Source: Cycas panzhihuaensis
Lineage: Eukaryota > Cycadophyta
Direction: 5' to 3'
DNA: 64,000 nucleotides
NCBI GenBank assembly: GCA_023213395.1
Contig: CM041465.1
Span: 194,253,741-194,317,740 of the forward strand
Positions 34,870-46,600 of the stretch are shown in pieces. The notes beneath the pieces were generated by a model. The model made no database searches, was not told the origin of the DNA, and saw only the letters and a list, made by a program, of their open reading frames with translations. Every line of letters starts with the position of its first letter. Within the stretch, counting starts at the first letter, position 1. Made by a program: the position numbers and the translations under genes.

Positions 34870-37734
34870 CAAATTGAGGAGTTAAAGACAAGGTATGATA
34901 TTCTATTTCAACATGTTGATGGGCTACCACTAAAGAGAAAGAGAGAGCATGAAATCACTCTTGTAGGAGATGCACCATTGCCTAATGTTGCTTTGTATAG
35001 GCACTCCATTGTAGAGAATAATGACATAAAGAGGCAAGTTGAGAAGTTACTTGATTAAGCGGTCATAAGACCTTCATGTTCACCTTATGGGTCACCAATT
35101 GTCTTGGTGCCTAAGAAGGATGGAGGATGGAGAATGTGTATAGACTTTCGTGCTTTGAATAAAATTACAATTAAAAATCGCTACCCTTTGCCTCGTATAG
35201 ATGATTTGCTTAATCAAATTCAGCATGTTTGTTATTTTACTAAGTTGGATTTGAAAAGCGGTTATCACCAAGTTAGGGTCAAGGAGGAGGACACATAGAA
35301 GACAGCCTTCAAAATAAAGCAAGGACTCTTTGAATGGATGGTTATGCCTTCCGAATTGTGTAATGCTCCTGCAAAATTCATAAGGCTAATGAATGAAATG
35401 TTAAGACTTTACTTGGATAATTTTGTTGTTGCTTATCTTGATGACATTTTGATTTTCAACAACACATGGGAGGAACATTTGCAGCATATAGAAGAAGTTT
35501 TAAAGACTATGGCTAAGCATCATTTGAAGCTTAATGTGAAGAAGTGTGAATTTGGCAAGGAGAACTTGATCTTCTTAGGCTTTGTGGTTGGAGGAGGAAA
35601 GTTGAGCATTGATCCACTCAAGACTCAAGCCATCCTCAAATGGCCTAGGTCAATAAACATCACAGAGGTGAGAAGTTTTTTAGGAGCTTGTCAATACTTG
35701 AGAAAGTTTATTCTTCATTTCTCACAGGTTGTAGCACCTCTACATGGATTGAAAAAATCTAGTAAAAAGTTTACTTGGGGTTCCAAGGAGGAAGAAGCTT
35801 TTCTTCTTTTAAAGAAGAAAATTTATAAAGTAACGGTTTGGAAATGCCAAATTTGCAAAGGCCTTTTGAAGTAAAAGTTGATGCAAGTAGAAATGCTATA
35901 GGAGATGTCCTTATTCAAGATGGGAAGCCTATTACTTACCATTCAGAAGTCTTTACCCCTCACGTAAAAAACTACCCAACATATGATCGAGAAATGTTCG
36001 CACTTCATCAAGCATGCAAGCATTGGAGGTCCTACTTACTTGGAAAAGAGGTTGTAGTTCATACCGATCATAAGCCTCTTCAATTTTTACAAACTCAAAG
36101 TAAATTACATTAAGCAAGATACATGAAGTGGATGAGTTATTTACAACAATTCAATATTGTAATTAAGCACAAAAATAGATCTAATAACAAAATTGCTAAT
36201 ATGTTATCTAGACCACTTTATTCCACTTCTTCTTCTACTTTTGTTTGTAATTCTCTTATGAGTTTGAAGGTAGAGCCAATGCATCATGAAGAGTACAAAG
36301 ACTTGTACAATGAAGATGAAGCTTTTAAGGAAGAATTAGAGAACCTAGTAAAAGGAAGACCTTCCCAGCTTGCTTGGAAGGATGGTCTACTTTTCAAAGG
36401 GGAGCAGCTCTATGTTCCATCAAAAGGAGACAAGATTAAGTAGCTTAGAGAAGCCCATACTTCTAAAGTAGCTAGTCACTTTGGTATAGAGAAGACTTTA
36501 GCAAACTTAAGAAGATATGTTGTATGGATAAAAATGCAAAATGATGTTAAAAAAATATGTAAAAGGATGTGTAATGTGTAATACTTCTAAGCCTTCTTCT
36601 AGAAAATTAGGATTATATACACCACTTCCTATTCCCACTAGACCTCGGGAAAGTATCTCCATTGATTTCTTAGGGTGAATTCCCATGACTAGGAAGGGAC
36701 ATGATTATCTCTTTGTTGTTGTATATAGGTTTAGTAAAATGATATGTCTAATACCTTATAAGAAGACAATCACAGGAACACGAGCAGTTGAGTTATTCTT
36801 TGAGCATGTATGGAATAATTTTGGCTTGCCTTCTTCCATCATTTCAAATCGGGACACTCGATTCCTTTCATCATTTTGGAAGTCATTATGGGAGATGATG
36901 GATACCAAATTGAAGAGGAGTACAAGTTTCCATCCTTAAACAGATGGATAAACCTAAGTAGTCAATAGAACTTTGGTACATTTATTGAGGGGATACAATT
37001 CCAAGCATCCAAAGACTTGGGATGAATCATTGGCTTTTCTTGATTTTGCATTTAATATAGCAATGCATGCATCACACTCTAAAGCACCTTTTGAAGTTTG
37101 TTTGGGATACTTATCTCAAAGTCTATTTGACTTAGAGTTTTCCATGCAAGCTAAGGAAGGATCTGTCAAAGAGAAGGAGGAGCATGACAAGGCTTTAAGA
37201 TACTTGGAGAAGATCCAGAGAGTCCACAAAGAAGTACATGATCAACTTCTAAGGACTCAACAAAAGTACAAGGAAAGACATGACAAGCATAGGCAAGAGT
37301 GTACTTTTCAAGAAGGAGATTTAGTATGGTTATACTTGAGCAAGGAGAGGTTAAAAGGAGAAGGCAAGAAACTCAAACCTATAAGGTATGGACCATTCAA
37401 GATTTTGATAAAAGTAGGTGGCAATGCTTTCCAACTTGATCTTCCACCTTATATGCAAATATATTCAGTAGTAAATGTTGAATACTTAAAACTCTTTGAG
37501 CCCTCCATGCTAGATGAGGAACAAGACCAGTTCACTTTACCTTCAGTCGATGACTTGTATTTGGAAAGTGAGGAGCCTCTCAAGGAAGATTGTATCTTGG
37601 AGAGGAAATCTACCAAAACAAGACATAAGACACATGAATCTTTGAGGATTGGAGTAGCAGGACAATTGTCTAGTAAGGCCAAGTGGTTTAGTAGGAAACA
37701 AGGAGAACAACATTTCCCCCATCTCCATTTCTAA
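34870..37734 (+). pseudogene. Gyp2b reverse transcriptase, RNase H and integrase
   Basis: RT: KLDLKSGYHQVRV near 35250 and active site VAYLDDILIFN near 35430. RNase H: VKVDASRNAIGDV near 35880 and HTDHKPLQFL near 36065. Integrase: RKGHDYLFVVV near 36695 and IISNRDTRF near 36845, the same Asp-to-Asn change as copy a. The third motif has two stops (near 36950-36955), one replacing the catalytic Glu. Private stops at 35056, 35296 and 36441 and a private frameshift near 35830. The frameshift within the integrase zinc finger (near 36560) is shared with copy a. The C-terminal end KQGEQHFPHLHF matches copy a. Confidence 0.92.
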
Positions 37735-37774
37735 GCCAAACAGGAGTTGGCTATTTTCCAAGGAAGGGGAGCCA

Positions 37775-38835
37775 TGATCCAAGAGGATCTACCATATATT
37801 TACAGGATGCAGAAAAATGCTAGGCATTGGCATAACTGAAAAAGATATGGCTAAATGGTATCAAAATTATATGAAATTTTGTGTAAAGGTAGAAGACACA
37901 TCCCACTACATGTTTACAAAAGGTGGGATTCAGAAAATATCATTTGATTAGAGTTCAAGCCCTGTTTTGTATAAAATTAATCCCACAGCTAGCAGAAAAA
38001 TAGCAAATACATATTATAATTAAATAAATAAAAATGCAGTCAAATGACATCCAAATGAGCTAAAATTTTGAGGAAGCAGAGGAGACATGCGTTCCTATTC
38101 GTGTACCAAATGTGAGTTGAATTGGAGTCAGTTAAGGTTAGTTACAAGCTGCAATATTTAAGAATTACATGAAGGTCACTTAGACAGCAGAAAAACAACA
38201 AATACATATTATAATTAAATGAATAAAAATGCAATCAAAATGACATCCAAATGAGCTAAAATTTTGAGGAAGCAGAGGGGACATGCGTTCCTATACGTGT
38301 ACCAAATTTGAGTTGAATTAGAGTCCGTTAAGGTCAGTTACAAGCTATAACTTTTAAGAATTGCATGAAGCCCAGTTAGACAACATGCATTATGGTGGTT
38401 AGTGGTTATACTTGTATGATTGTCACTTGTTAAACATGAAATTTTGGTTTCTTTCTATAAATTGAGCCCTATTAAAGGTTGGAGAGGTGGTTCTTAGAGG
38501 TGAAAGGCACTGGACTTGGGAAGCATCCTTGTCGAAGCATTTTGGAGGGTTGGAGTCCCCCTTATGGTATAATTGTATCATTTATTCCTTGTAATTTAAC
38601 CATTCTTTTGCTAGTTGATTTCTCCACCATTAAATGGAGATTTTCATAGTTTAACAAAAGTACTACTCCTTATACTTTTGGAGCAACATCAAGAATAAAT
38701 GATTTGGTATAGAATTTCCTTTTGTGGGCTTATTTTTATTTTGATGTTATTGGGATTTCTACACTAACTCCTAGGATCTCAAGGAGAAAAGGTTGATAAT
38801 TGACTTCTTTACCAATTAAGCTCTATTTGGGATTA
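37775..38835 (+). repeat. Gyp2 right LTR
   Basis: Preceded by the purine tract AAGGAAGGGGAG and followed by GCACA, the outer target duplication. It ends GGGATTA where the other copies have GGGATCA. It contains the 195-bp direct duplication (37994 onward). Confidence 0.92.
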
Positions 38836-38840
38836 GCACA

Positions 38841-38935
38841 TAAAGTACATTTCATTAAAAGACTAATGCTAATAATATATCCTAATGTCATATAATTAAT
38901 CTACACAAATGACCTTGATACATTAACCTCTTTCA
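38841..38935 (-). repeat. Cop2 5' LTR, outer piece
   Basis: 95 bases that continue the LTR interrupted at 26377. The last 29 bases match the 3' LTR stub at 17132-17160. On the minus strand the LTR begins TGAAAGAGGTTAATG, close to the Cop3 LTR start TGAAAAGGGTTAATG. Confidence 0.85.
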
Positions 38936-39904
38936 GAATATCCATAGGTTATGTATATTGGCCTCCAAAAGATAAGTCTTGAAAGTTTAAGTAAAAAAGT
39001 ACTAAATTTCGCTTAAAAATAATGAAATTAATCCAACAAATATCAAATATATATTATGCAATGGTATATTTCTCTTTTAGAAAACTCTTAAGACGAAATA
39101 TTTCCCACAAAAAGGGTAGTTGTCTATATAATCTCGTGCACCCTTTTTATTACTCCATATGCCTTTTAACAAATATTTTAAAAATTAACTAATAAAATTA
39201 ATCTTTATACTAAGGTTTTCTAATCTTATTACAAGAATGATGATGTATACATACGTATATACGTATATATATACATATATATATGTATCAACAAGTGACT
39301 ACCACAAAGTACAGTAACTCCATGGAATAACAATAGTATTTATGAGTAGGTGCGGCTCTTATGTGGCTCAATCGAGTTGTCACCTTACTTACAGAGTTGC
39401 TATGGTTATAAGAAGGTGCCCACTCTTCATTCAAACATCAACACATATGAATCTAGCCTCTAATTTGATTATGGATACTCCAATTAGCAATAATGACACC
39501 CTAAGGTTATCTACAATCATAAATTCAGGCCAACACCCTTGATATTCATCAAAATGATCAATTTGGCATTCATAAACTACCCAACGCCATCTATACAAGT
39601 GAAAAACCTCCTTAAATGGGTTCAATCACGCGCCATGCATAATGTTTGGCCCTTTCTTTATCACCAGGTATTTTAGATATGATTCCCAATTATATCATAT
39701 AACCTCCAAATGGTACCCAATGTACTCTAGTCATACCCAATGCAACCCAACACTGTTAGATCATCTTTAAATTGAACTCAACTTTCATATAGAGTGCCCA
39801 ACACATCCAACCAGCTTCAGATGGCTCCAACATAAGCCCAACTTGGTCTAAAATATACCCAATATTGATTTTAACCTCAAAAAGTGAAAAATTTTTATTG
39901 ATAA
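38936..39904 (-). other. Unassigned DNA, possibly Cop1 leader
   Basis: Non-coding, with a short alternating TA/CGTATA microsatellite at 39248-39288. It lies between Cop2 and Non2, and the Cop1 5' end resumes beyond Non2. By position it would be part of the Cop1 untranslated leader, or of an older insertion in it. The minus strand has repeated TTGGGTA/TTGGGTT words near 39700-39850. No protein similarity seen. Confidence 0.4.
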
Positions 39905-40126
39905 TGTTAAAATATGTGACCATACCACCTAATGTAAAGTATGCCTCCCTATTTTTATGCCTAATTATGTGGAAGAATATTCTCGATTGTGGTGAACTAA
40001 TGGATGTATTTGTAATTATATTTAGCACTTTAGATCTATAAATATAGATCAAAGTCCTACTTTACAGTATATCATTTTGTCATAATGTGAATTTTTATTT
40101 ATTTGTGGGTTTTCACCCATAAAAAT
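39905..40126 (+). repeat. Non2 5' LTR, first piece
   Basis: Starts TGTTAAAATATGTGACC and follows 52397-52620 closely up to the text GGGTTTTCACCCATAA. The match then stops at the Cop3 LTR start. Contains the TATA-like CTATAAATATAG near 40035. Confidence 0.87.
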
Positions 40127-40423
40127 TGAAAAGGGTTAATGATATAAGGTCATTACATTAGTTGATTATTTCGAAAAAGGATCTTAAGTGAACTTTAAAT
40201 TAGATCACTTAAATAAAATGCACTTTCATGTGCATTATGTGTAATTTCATTTCACCTAACTATAATGCTCCATCTCTTAATATAAAAGTAAAGCTCAATG
40301 GAGGAGATTCATTCTTACCTCCCTATTTTGTGAGAGCTACTTTCTTTCTCAGAAGTCTCTCTTGCTCCCATGTTTGCCTCTGTGTTTAGTGCATAGAGAT
40401 GAAGGATAAATCCACTCTTTTTA
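40127..40423 (+). repeat. Cop3 5' LTR (297 bp)
   Basis: Starts TGAAAAGGGTTAATG and is almost the same as the Cop4 LTR (62738-63033). A TATA-like TATAAAAG lies at 40281-40288. It ends just before the PBS. Confidence 0.85.
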
Positions 40424-40425
40424 TG

Positions 40426-40437
40426 TGATATCAGAGC
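40426..40437 (+). other. Cop3 primer-binding site
   Basis: TGATATCAGAGC, one change from the initiator-Met tRNA complement. Confidence 0.8.
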
Positions 40438-42426
40438 TTGATTCCTTCATATTCCCCATTTGCACTTACAATGGAACCATCACTTCCTTCTCCCCCATAA
40501 TCCAGGTGGTGAAGGAGATTGTGAAAGTGAATTTAGAAATATTTTCAAGTTATTATGATAGCATATTTTGTATTGTTTGCTTTTCCTTTCTCTTTTGCAG
40601 GTTTGGAAGCATAATACAAAGAGTTGTAAGGCCCAAGGATTCTAATCCTTTGCTAGCCATTCATGCTATCTCATTCTTCTTTTTCTTTTCCCTTTTTTAT
40701 CCATTTAACAAGTGGAAATGCTGCCAAAATTTTTCCAGCATTTAGAAGAATGATTGTAAGGGGAGGTTTTACCCATTTTTTTTAAAGAATTTTGAGCCAT
40801 TTAAAATATTTATCACTGTATGCTCTCACCTTGCCCATATTGGGATCCTAGTGATCAGAAAATGATGGAAATTTCATATGGTATCATGTGTTAATGAGAT
40901 ATTAGCAAGCTAAAATTTCTGCAGAAATATAATTTGATTATTGAACTTCATAGGACTATAAAATCTTCTACATGGCTCTAATTTAAGTGATTCCAATTGT
41001 CAAAGATGAGGCTCTGAGTCTACTTTCTATCACAAAAACTGGAATATAATTTGGATGTCGTATAAGGAAGCTATTGCTATTTTAGTGAATAGTAGTTATT
41101 TTTAATAAAAATTCTGGAAAAATATAATTTCCTAACTTTGTGGGCTATCAAAAACTTTCTAAAATTCATTTGGACCTGATTCCACTTCCTAAAGATGAAG
41201 CTCTGAGTCTAGTTTGCAGTACAAAAACTAGTACTCCATTTCGACATCGTGGGAGAAAGTTATTGCTAATTTAGTGAAGACTACTTTTTTATATTAATAA
41301 AAAAAAAAAAGTGAAGAAAATTTCTTTCTTCTTTTTATAAGGCTTAAAAGCCCATTGTAAAAGTGAGAAAAAACATATGGATCGGAGAAATATCTAGTGT
41401 CCTCACTTACTTATTAGCATTTCATTTCAGCACTCTAAAGACACTTTAAGCAAGCACTCCAAGTAAGCATTCTATTTTCAGTTAAATGTACGTTTGATGC
41501 AACTCGATAATCTTTTCACTCTTCCTAAAAGGAACGCATCACGTACGCTATTTTCCGCCATCTTGTACCTGTTCACACACTCACCAAGGTTGAGATGCCT
41601 TGGTTGGCAGAATGTCGTGCCATAAAGGAGGTGTGGGTTTCAAATTAGAATTGGACTAAACCAAAATATTTGTGAGGTTTGGTTAGCCATACCATCGTGC
41701 CTCAATCAGGGATCATCTTGATAACCAATCGGAAAAACTGAAACTTTAATACAAGATTAAAATATACCCAATCCAATATCCATCATAGCCATGGGTATGC
41801 ACATACCACTATTTAGAAGAGGTATATAGCTTCTTATTGGTGAACTGGGTGAGGATTGGGAGTACTTGGGCTCCGTTGTGACTTGGATTTCATCACCAAG
41901 CACAATTGCGGGTATCGCGGGTGAAGGCCAACTTAATTCTACTAGAAGCCTAGGCATCCCTTCAATAACCTCAACTACATATTGGATACAAGTTAGAAGT
42001 TATTGGGTTGATTACACATCCTACATTTGAATTTCAAGTTGTGTAAATCCAATGATGTCAGCTTCTACATTGACCTATAATCTTGTATATTGATCACTTA
42101 CTTATTTGTAAAAAGTGATCCATAGTGTAATCATAATCATAGTGCTTCTCATATTCTTGTTGCATCAGGTTAATATTTGCCACATGTGTTAATGGCTAAT
42201 TTTTATCATAATACTTCTCATATTCTTGCTGCATCAGGTTAATATTTGTCACAAGTGTTGGTGACTTTTCTCTAAGTTATTCCCTTCATCTTTGAGCAAC
42301 CATTCTTACTTCTTCTTCCTTCTGCTACACTACTTCATTACATTTCCTATTTGTAAATAGTGATCGATCATTTATTGTCATCACTTTTATAGTCCCTTGT
42401 TCATTTCTTCCCTTCTAAAAGACACC
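40438..42426 (+). other. Cop3 untranslated leader with tandem repeats
   Basis: Non-coding, 2 kb. It holds a direct repeat of about 189 bp (40917-41105 and 41106-41294; both units contain AAGATGARGCTCTGAGTCTA). A second repeat of about 69 bp lies at 42131-42268 (both units contain CTTCTCATATTCTTG and GCATCAGGTTAATATTTG). The first repeat recurs in Cop4. The part 41410-41960 matches the Cop2 leader. Confidence 0.8.
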
Positions 42427-43325
42427 ATGTCTTCACAGTTCAAGCAAAATATGAACTGCATTCTAAAAGGGAAAGAAAATTTGGACATGTGGTTCACTGG
42501 TGTCAAAAATGCTATAAAGTATGAAGGTCTATGGAGAGATCACTTACAACCTACACCACCTGTTGCAGCCTACTACCACAACCGCTCAAAGAAGAGGTGC
42601 TCCAACTACTCCCACTAAAGTTGTAGCTAAACGCCAATGGGAACTTGATGATGATAAAATCCGTGCGGTGGATATCGTTGCATCTTGATTATTCCCTGAA
42701 TAATCTCATTGATGAAGTTGTACATGATATAGCATGGAAAGTTCTTGAAGTTCTTAAGAAGAACTTTGACACTAAATCAAACTTAGAATTTGTTCACTTA
42801 GTGCTGAACATGAACAAATTAAAAATGCAGAAAGGACATGCAAGTGAGATAATCAATCTCCTTCGTCCAATCAAGCAAATCATTGATAAAGATTTTAAAA
42901 CTCAATGCATTACATGGGCTTTCTTGATTCAATCATGTCTCCATATCCCAGATTATAAAAATCTATTGGGAAGTCTTCAATCTAGTGGCACTTTGAAGAC
43001 CCTAAACTTTGAGGATCTTGCTGATAAGTTCATTGATTTGATAAGATCTTTGATACCAACTTTGCCACTACATTAGATCTAGTTGATCCTACTTTCGAAG
43101 TGGAAGAAGATATTTGTTACACCAAAAATCAAGGTCAATACTCTCATAGAGGTGGTAATTCCCGTGGAAGAGGAAGAGGAAGACAACAATGACAACGTCC
43201 TCTTAGTCAACAAGCTCCTCAATTCCAACAAAAATAGTTTCAAGGCCAAGGCCAAAATAATCAACCTGGACCTAGATCCAGTAATCAGACACAATCCAAC
43301 CAGCCCAATACTTAGACTGAAAATC
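42427..43325 (+). pseudogene. Cop3 gag, upstream of Non3
   Basis: Start ATG at 42427, MSSQFKQNMNCILKGKENLD, matched by Cop2. Later blocks include KVLEVLKKNFDTKSNLEF near 42740 and SCLHIPDYKNLLGSLQSSG near 42940. The tail is Asn, Gln and Pro rich. At least two frameshifts (near 42590 and 43065) and stops break it. Non3 interrupts it at 43325, just before the zinc knuckle. Confidence 0.87.
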
Positions 43326-43648
43326 TGTTAAAAAATGTGATCATACCACCTAATGTAAAGTGGGCCTCCTATTTATGAGCCTAATTATGTGGTGGAATTG
43401 TCTCGATTGTGGTGACCTAATGGATGTAATTATGATTATATTTGACACTTTAGATCTATAAATATAAATCAAATTCCATCTTTATGTATCATCATTTTGT
43501 CATAATGTAAATATTATTCATTTGTGGGTTTTCACCCGTAAGGGTTTCCCACGGCAATATAGTGTCCCGTGTGATCTGCTTCTGCTTGTAATCTGCCTGA
43601 TGTGAAAGATCCTGTCGACCTTGTTTGCTTCAGTTGCGTTTTCTAACA
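43326..43648 (+). repeat. Non3 5' LTR
   Basis: Starts TGTTAAAAAATGTGATC, ends GTTTTCTAACA. TATA-like CTATAAATA at 43455-43463. Confidence 0.95.
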
Positions 43649-43660
43649 TGGTATCAGAGC
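43649..43660 (+). other. Non3 primer-binding site
   Basis: TGGTATCAGAGC, perfect initiator-Met tRNA complement, directly after the LTR. Confidence 0.92.
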
Positions 43661-46600
43661 GTGGAGGTCGAGCACAGGCAGGTGAATGTTGTCGGTGATC
43701 CAATCGAGGGTGCCAGGTCATGCTGGCTTGCCCTTTGTAGATTGGCATGCCCGATAACCCTGCAGAGCAGCCACGGAGTGCAGATGATCACTGGTGGATC
43801 CTCAGGTGCCTTCTATTCTTATTTGCGGGTATTTTGAGTCATATGGAGGTGTATGGACGTGTGTTGACTCCGTTTACAGCCATGTGAGAGTCGTTTGACC
43901 CTGCTGAAGGTGTCGGATCCCCTGTTTAACATTGCCGTTGAGTCTGTGTGCCCTAGAGATAGTTGCCAGCCCACTGTTGCCAGTGGAAGAGTGCAGAAAC
44001 CCTAGTGAGTCGTTACAGTGCCGTGAAATGATAACACGGTAAACAAAATAAAGGTATGCTCAATATTTAATCTCCCATGAATAATTTAGGGTTTGATAAA
44101 TAATATCTACCCGGCAGCCATGTTTTATTTAACACTACGTCACATTTGCATGTTAATATATATGCTGGCTATGTGATATCTTCTGCCATGGCATGATATA
44201 ATTATGTTCACTGAGTGCTATATTCAGCCATTGAAGTATATAGCATCGCTCATGAGTGTGTACCTGCATCGCCCAATGTGTGATGAGTAAATAGCAGATG
44301 TTGGTGATGATAATTATTTACAGCTTGCTTGCATTTATATTGTTGTCCTTCGTATAGACGCTGGCCGTGGATATTCTTATATAACCCGCTGTTGAATAAT
44401 CTGTTCACCGCATGAGTTCACCCTGCCATAGATCTTCTGGTCGCTTGTTATATATGGTCGCCCAATGTGATTATTCAATCGTTGCCCCTTAATACTGTAG
44501 TTCGCAACATCGTGTATCATGTTGCCTGGTTGAAGAATCTGCGCTTGTATGATAGTATGCATATCGATGTGATCCTTTATGACATTGTAGCACTTATGGC
44601 AGTCGATTTAAATGCCCTGCTACGTGATGGATGGATAGTAGCTGCAGACTGCATATCCAGTCATGGCCATGTTGCATCACTGTCACGTGATGAGATGTTA
44701 CGTCACCCATGATCAGCCGTATAAGTGATGGTGAATGTATGTGGTTAAAGTGACTGGTAAATACGCCTAAATATTTGCCTCTGTTTATTCGCAGTCTTAG
44801 GCGATAAGACATTCACAGCCGTGTTTTTGCTCTCCGTATGTGTGATGATTAAGTTTATTCACATTACACTCAGTTGTGTTTGATTTAATAAGTCGTTGCC
44901 TTGACGTTTGCATTATCAACATCAATACAACTGGTGATAATTACTTAGCCGTGATGGTCAATCTTGCTGTTTGCCATTGCAGTCTGCAATGGATTATGCA
45001 TTATGCAGCCATCGTCTATTAAATCGCCCAATCGTGATAGCGCGTCGTGATGAATCACCCTATGTAGCGTTGCCGTCCTCGATTATTTACTGTTGCAGCT
45101 GCCTGTTGATGTATTAGAAGTCGCCCAGCCGTTGATACATATCTGAGATGTTGCGCCAAAGTCGCCCTTACAAAGACGCCCATTTTTAATATATATATCT
45201 TTGATATATATTGAATCGTAAGCCGCCAATTTTATTGAGTCACTTTTTAATATGTCCTTTTGATATATATAAAGTTTTTGGCGTTGAATAATTTCTGCGT
45301 TGTCTTTTTGTTAATGAAGTTACTTGCTTTATTACTTCATTATGTCATTTTATTAAAGCTATTCACTTTGTTATTAAGTGAAATTTAGTTTCATTTTGAA
45401 TGGCATGAATATAGTAATATTTGAAGGCGAAGTATTCATTTAAGTGACTCTGATGGATCATGTCTTTTGCATATAATTGCATGAAAAAAATGCAATTGTG
45501 ACATGAGATGAAATTTTATTTTGTTCTCTAAGATGTGATTACATGAAAGAGCATTGGTGGCGATATGAGGCATGTTTTGTAAGGCAACATTGAGGCGATG
45601 ATATGTACTTGTTGCATGTGATTACGTGGCAAGTTTTGAAGTAGTTTTGAGGTGTTTTAAAGGCGATTTTTAGGGCATGATTGGGCGAGAGTTTGAGCAG
45701 GTCTCAAGGGCAAGTTTGAAGGCGAAGAAGAGTGAAAATGAGCATGTATGAGATACCTTATTGCAACTTATTACAAACTCTATTACTATTTTGAGTATGG
45801 CATTGATCATTGCACAAAATTAGTGAAATTTATGTGATTAAGTGAAATATATGTGATTTATTAATGGATTACATTGGAGTTCAGTTGCATCAGACGTATA
45901 TGAGGTGATGAAGTTCAGAATTTGCTTGTATGATTGGTCGTATGATGGACCATTATACTTTGGCTAGTTGGACTGTTAGCACGAGGTTTGTGGCCTTGTT
46001 TAATGCTGGTTCAAAATGGGTGCATATCTGAACAAGTCTAATGTGGAACTGAAGTAAAGTGCTTAATGAAATTAAAGTGTGAATAGAAAGGTCTAAGATG
46101 AGAAGCCTTAAAATCAGTTATGCCTTTGTCATGGTATGTATACAGTTGGCCTGTCAGGTTGCATTGCAGGTGGGTATCATGATGCAGATGGTGAGGTTGG
46201 TGCATGTTTTGGTTTGCCTCCCATGGTTTGTTGGCATAAGCAGAGCATGTATGGGATCCCTTGTTGTGACTGTTCGTGGCATATATTCCCCTCATATTTT
46301 GTATTTGGACCAAGTCAGAATCCTTCCATTTGTTCCCTTGGTGCATTAGAGTGCACACATCTTAGACGAAGATTGCAGCAGCAGGATTGCAAGTGTTTCA
46401 AGCCTATGGATTATTCAGCTTATAAACAGTGTGATCTGCAAGGGGAAATGCATGTGATCAGTCTAGATGTTACAAAGTTATTGACGTATCATGCTGAGTG
46501 TCATTTGGCTACAGGTTTTATCCTTCATTGCTTCACTTTTCTGAGTCGTTATTTTAGCAGGTGTGGAGGTTTGTTTGCCTAACATTGTGCTCCAGACGGA

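Larger units (their letters stand above)
26378..38835 (+). mobile_element. Gyp2: tandem Ty3/gypsy array (LTR-internal-LTR-internal-LTR)
   Basis: Three LTRs of 1061 bp each (26378-27438, 32077-33137, 37775-38835) alternate with two internal regions (27439-32076 and 33138-37774), all plus-oriented. The only target duplication is GCACA, at 26373-26377 and 38836-38840, outside the two end LTRs. There is none around the middle LTR. The middle LTR therefore serves as 3' LTR of copy a and 5' LTR of copy b. This is the product expected from unequal crossing-over between LTRs, not from two independent insertions. Each copy encodes one long gag-pol frame, now broken. Confidence 0.93.
17132..38935 (-). 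mobile_element. Cop2: Ty1/copia element carrying Sol1 and the Gyp2 tandem array
   Basis: Minus orientation. The 5' LTR is split by Gyp2: it runs from 38935 to 38841 and resumes at 26377 to 26161. Taking Gyp2 and one GCACA copy out gives a 312-bp LTR with inverted ends TGAAAGA...TCTTTCA and a perfect PBS inside it. Leader, gag (ATG at 21648), protease, integrase, RT and RNase H follow in copia order, then a purine tract at 17161-17173. The 3' LTR survives only as 29 bp (17132-17160), identical to the start of the 5' LTR. Gag and integrase closely resemble Cop3, so both belong to one family. Confidence 0.85.

Noticed and set aside
26378-38835. Two independent gypsy insertions side by side
   Set aside because: There would be four LTRs and a target duplication around each. 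Only three LTRs and one outer duplication exist.
39248-39288. TA/CGTATA repeat as a functional element
   Set aside because: It is an ordinary microsatellite with no associated feature.
46136-46582. 148-codon open frame in Non3
   Set aside because: The matching part of Non2 (about 51240-51690) is broken by many indels that do not respect a frame.
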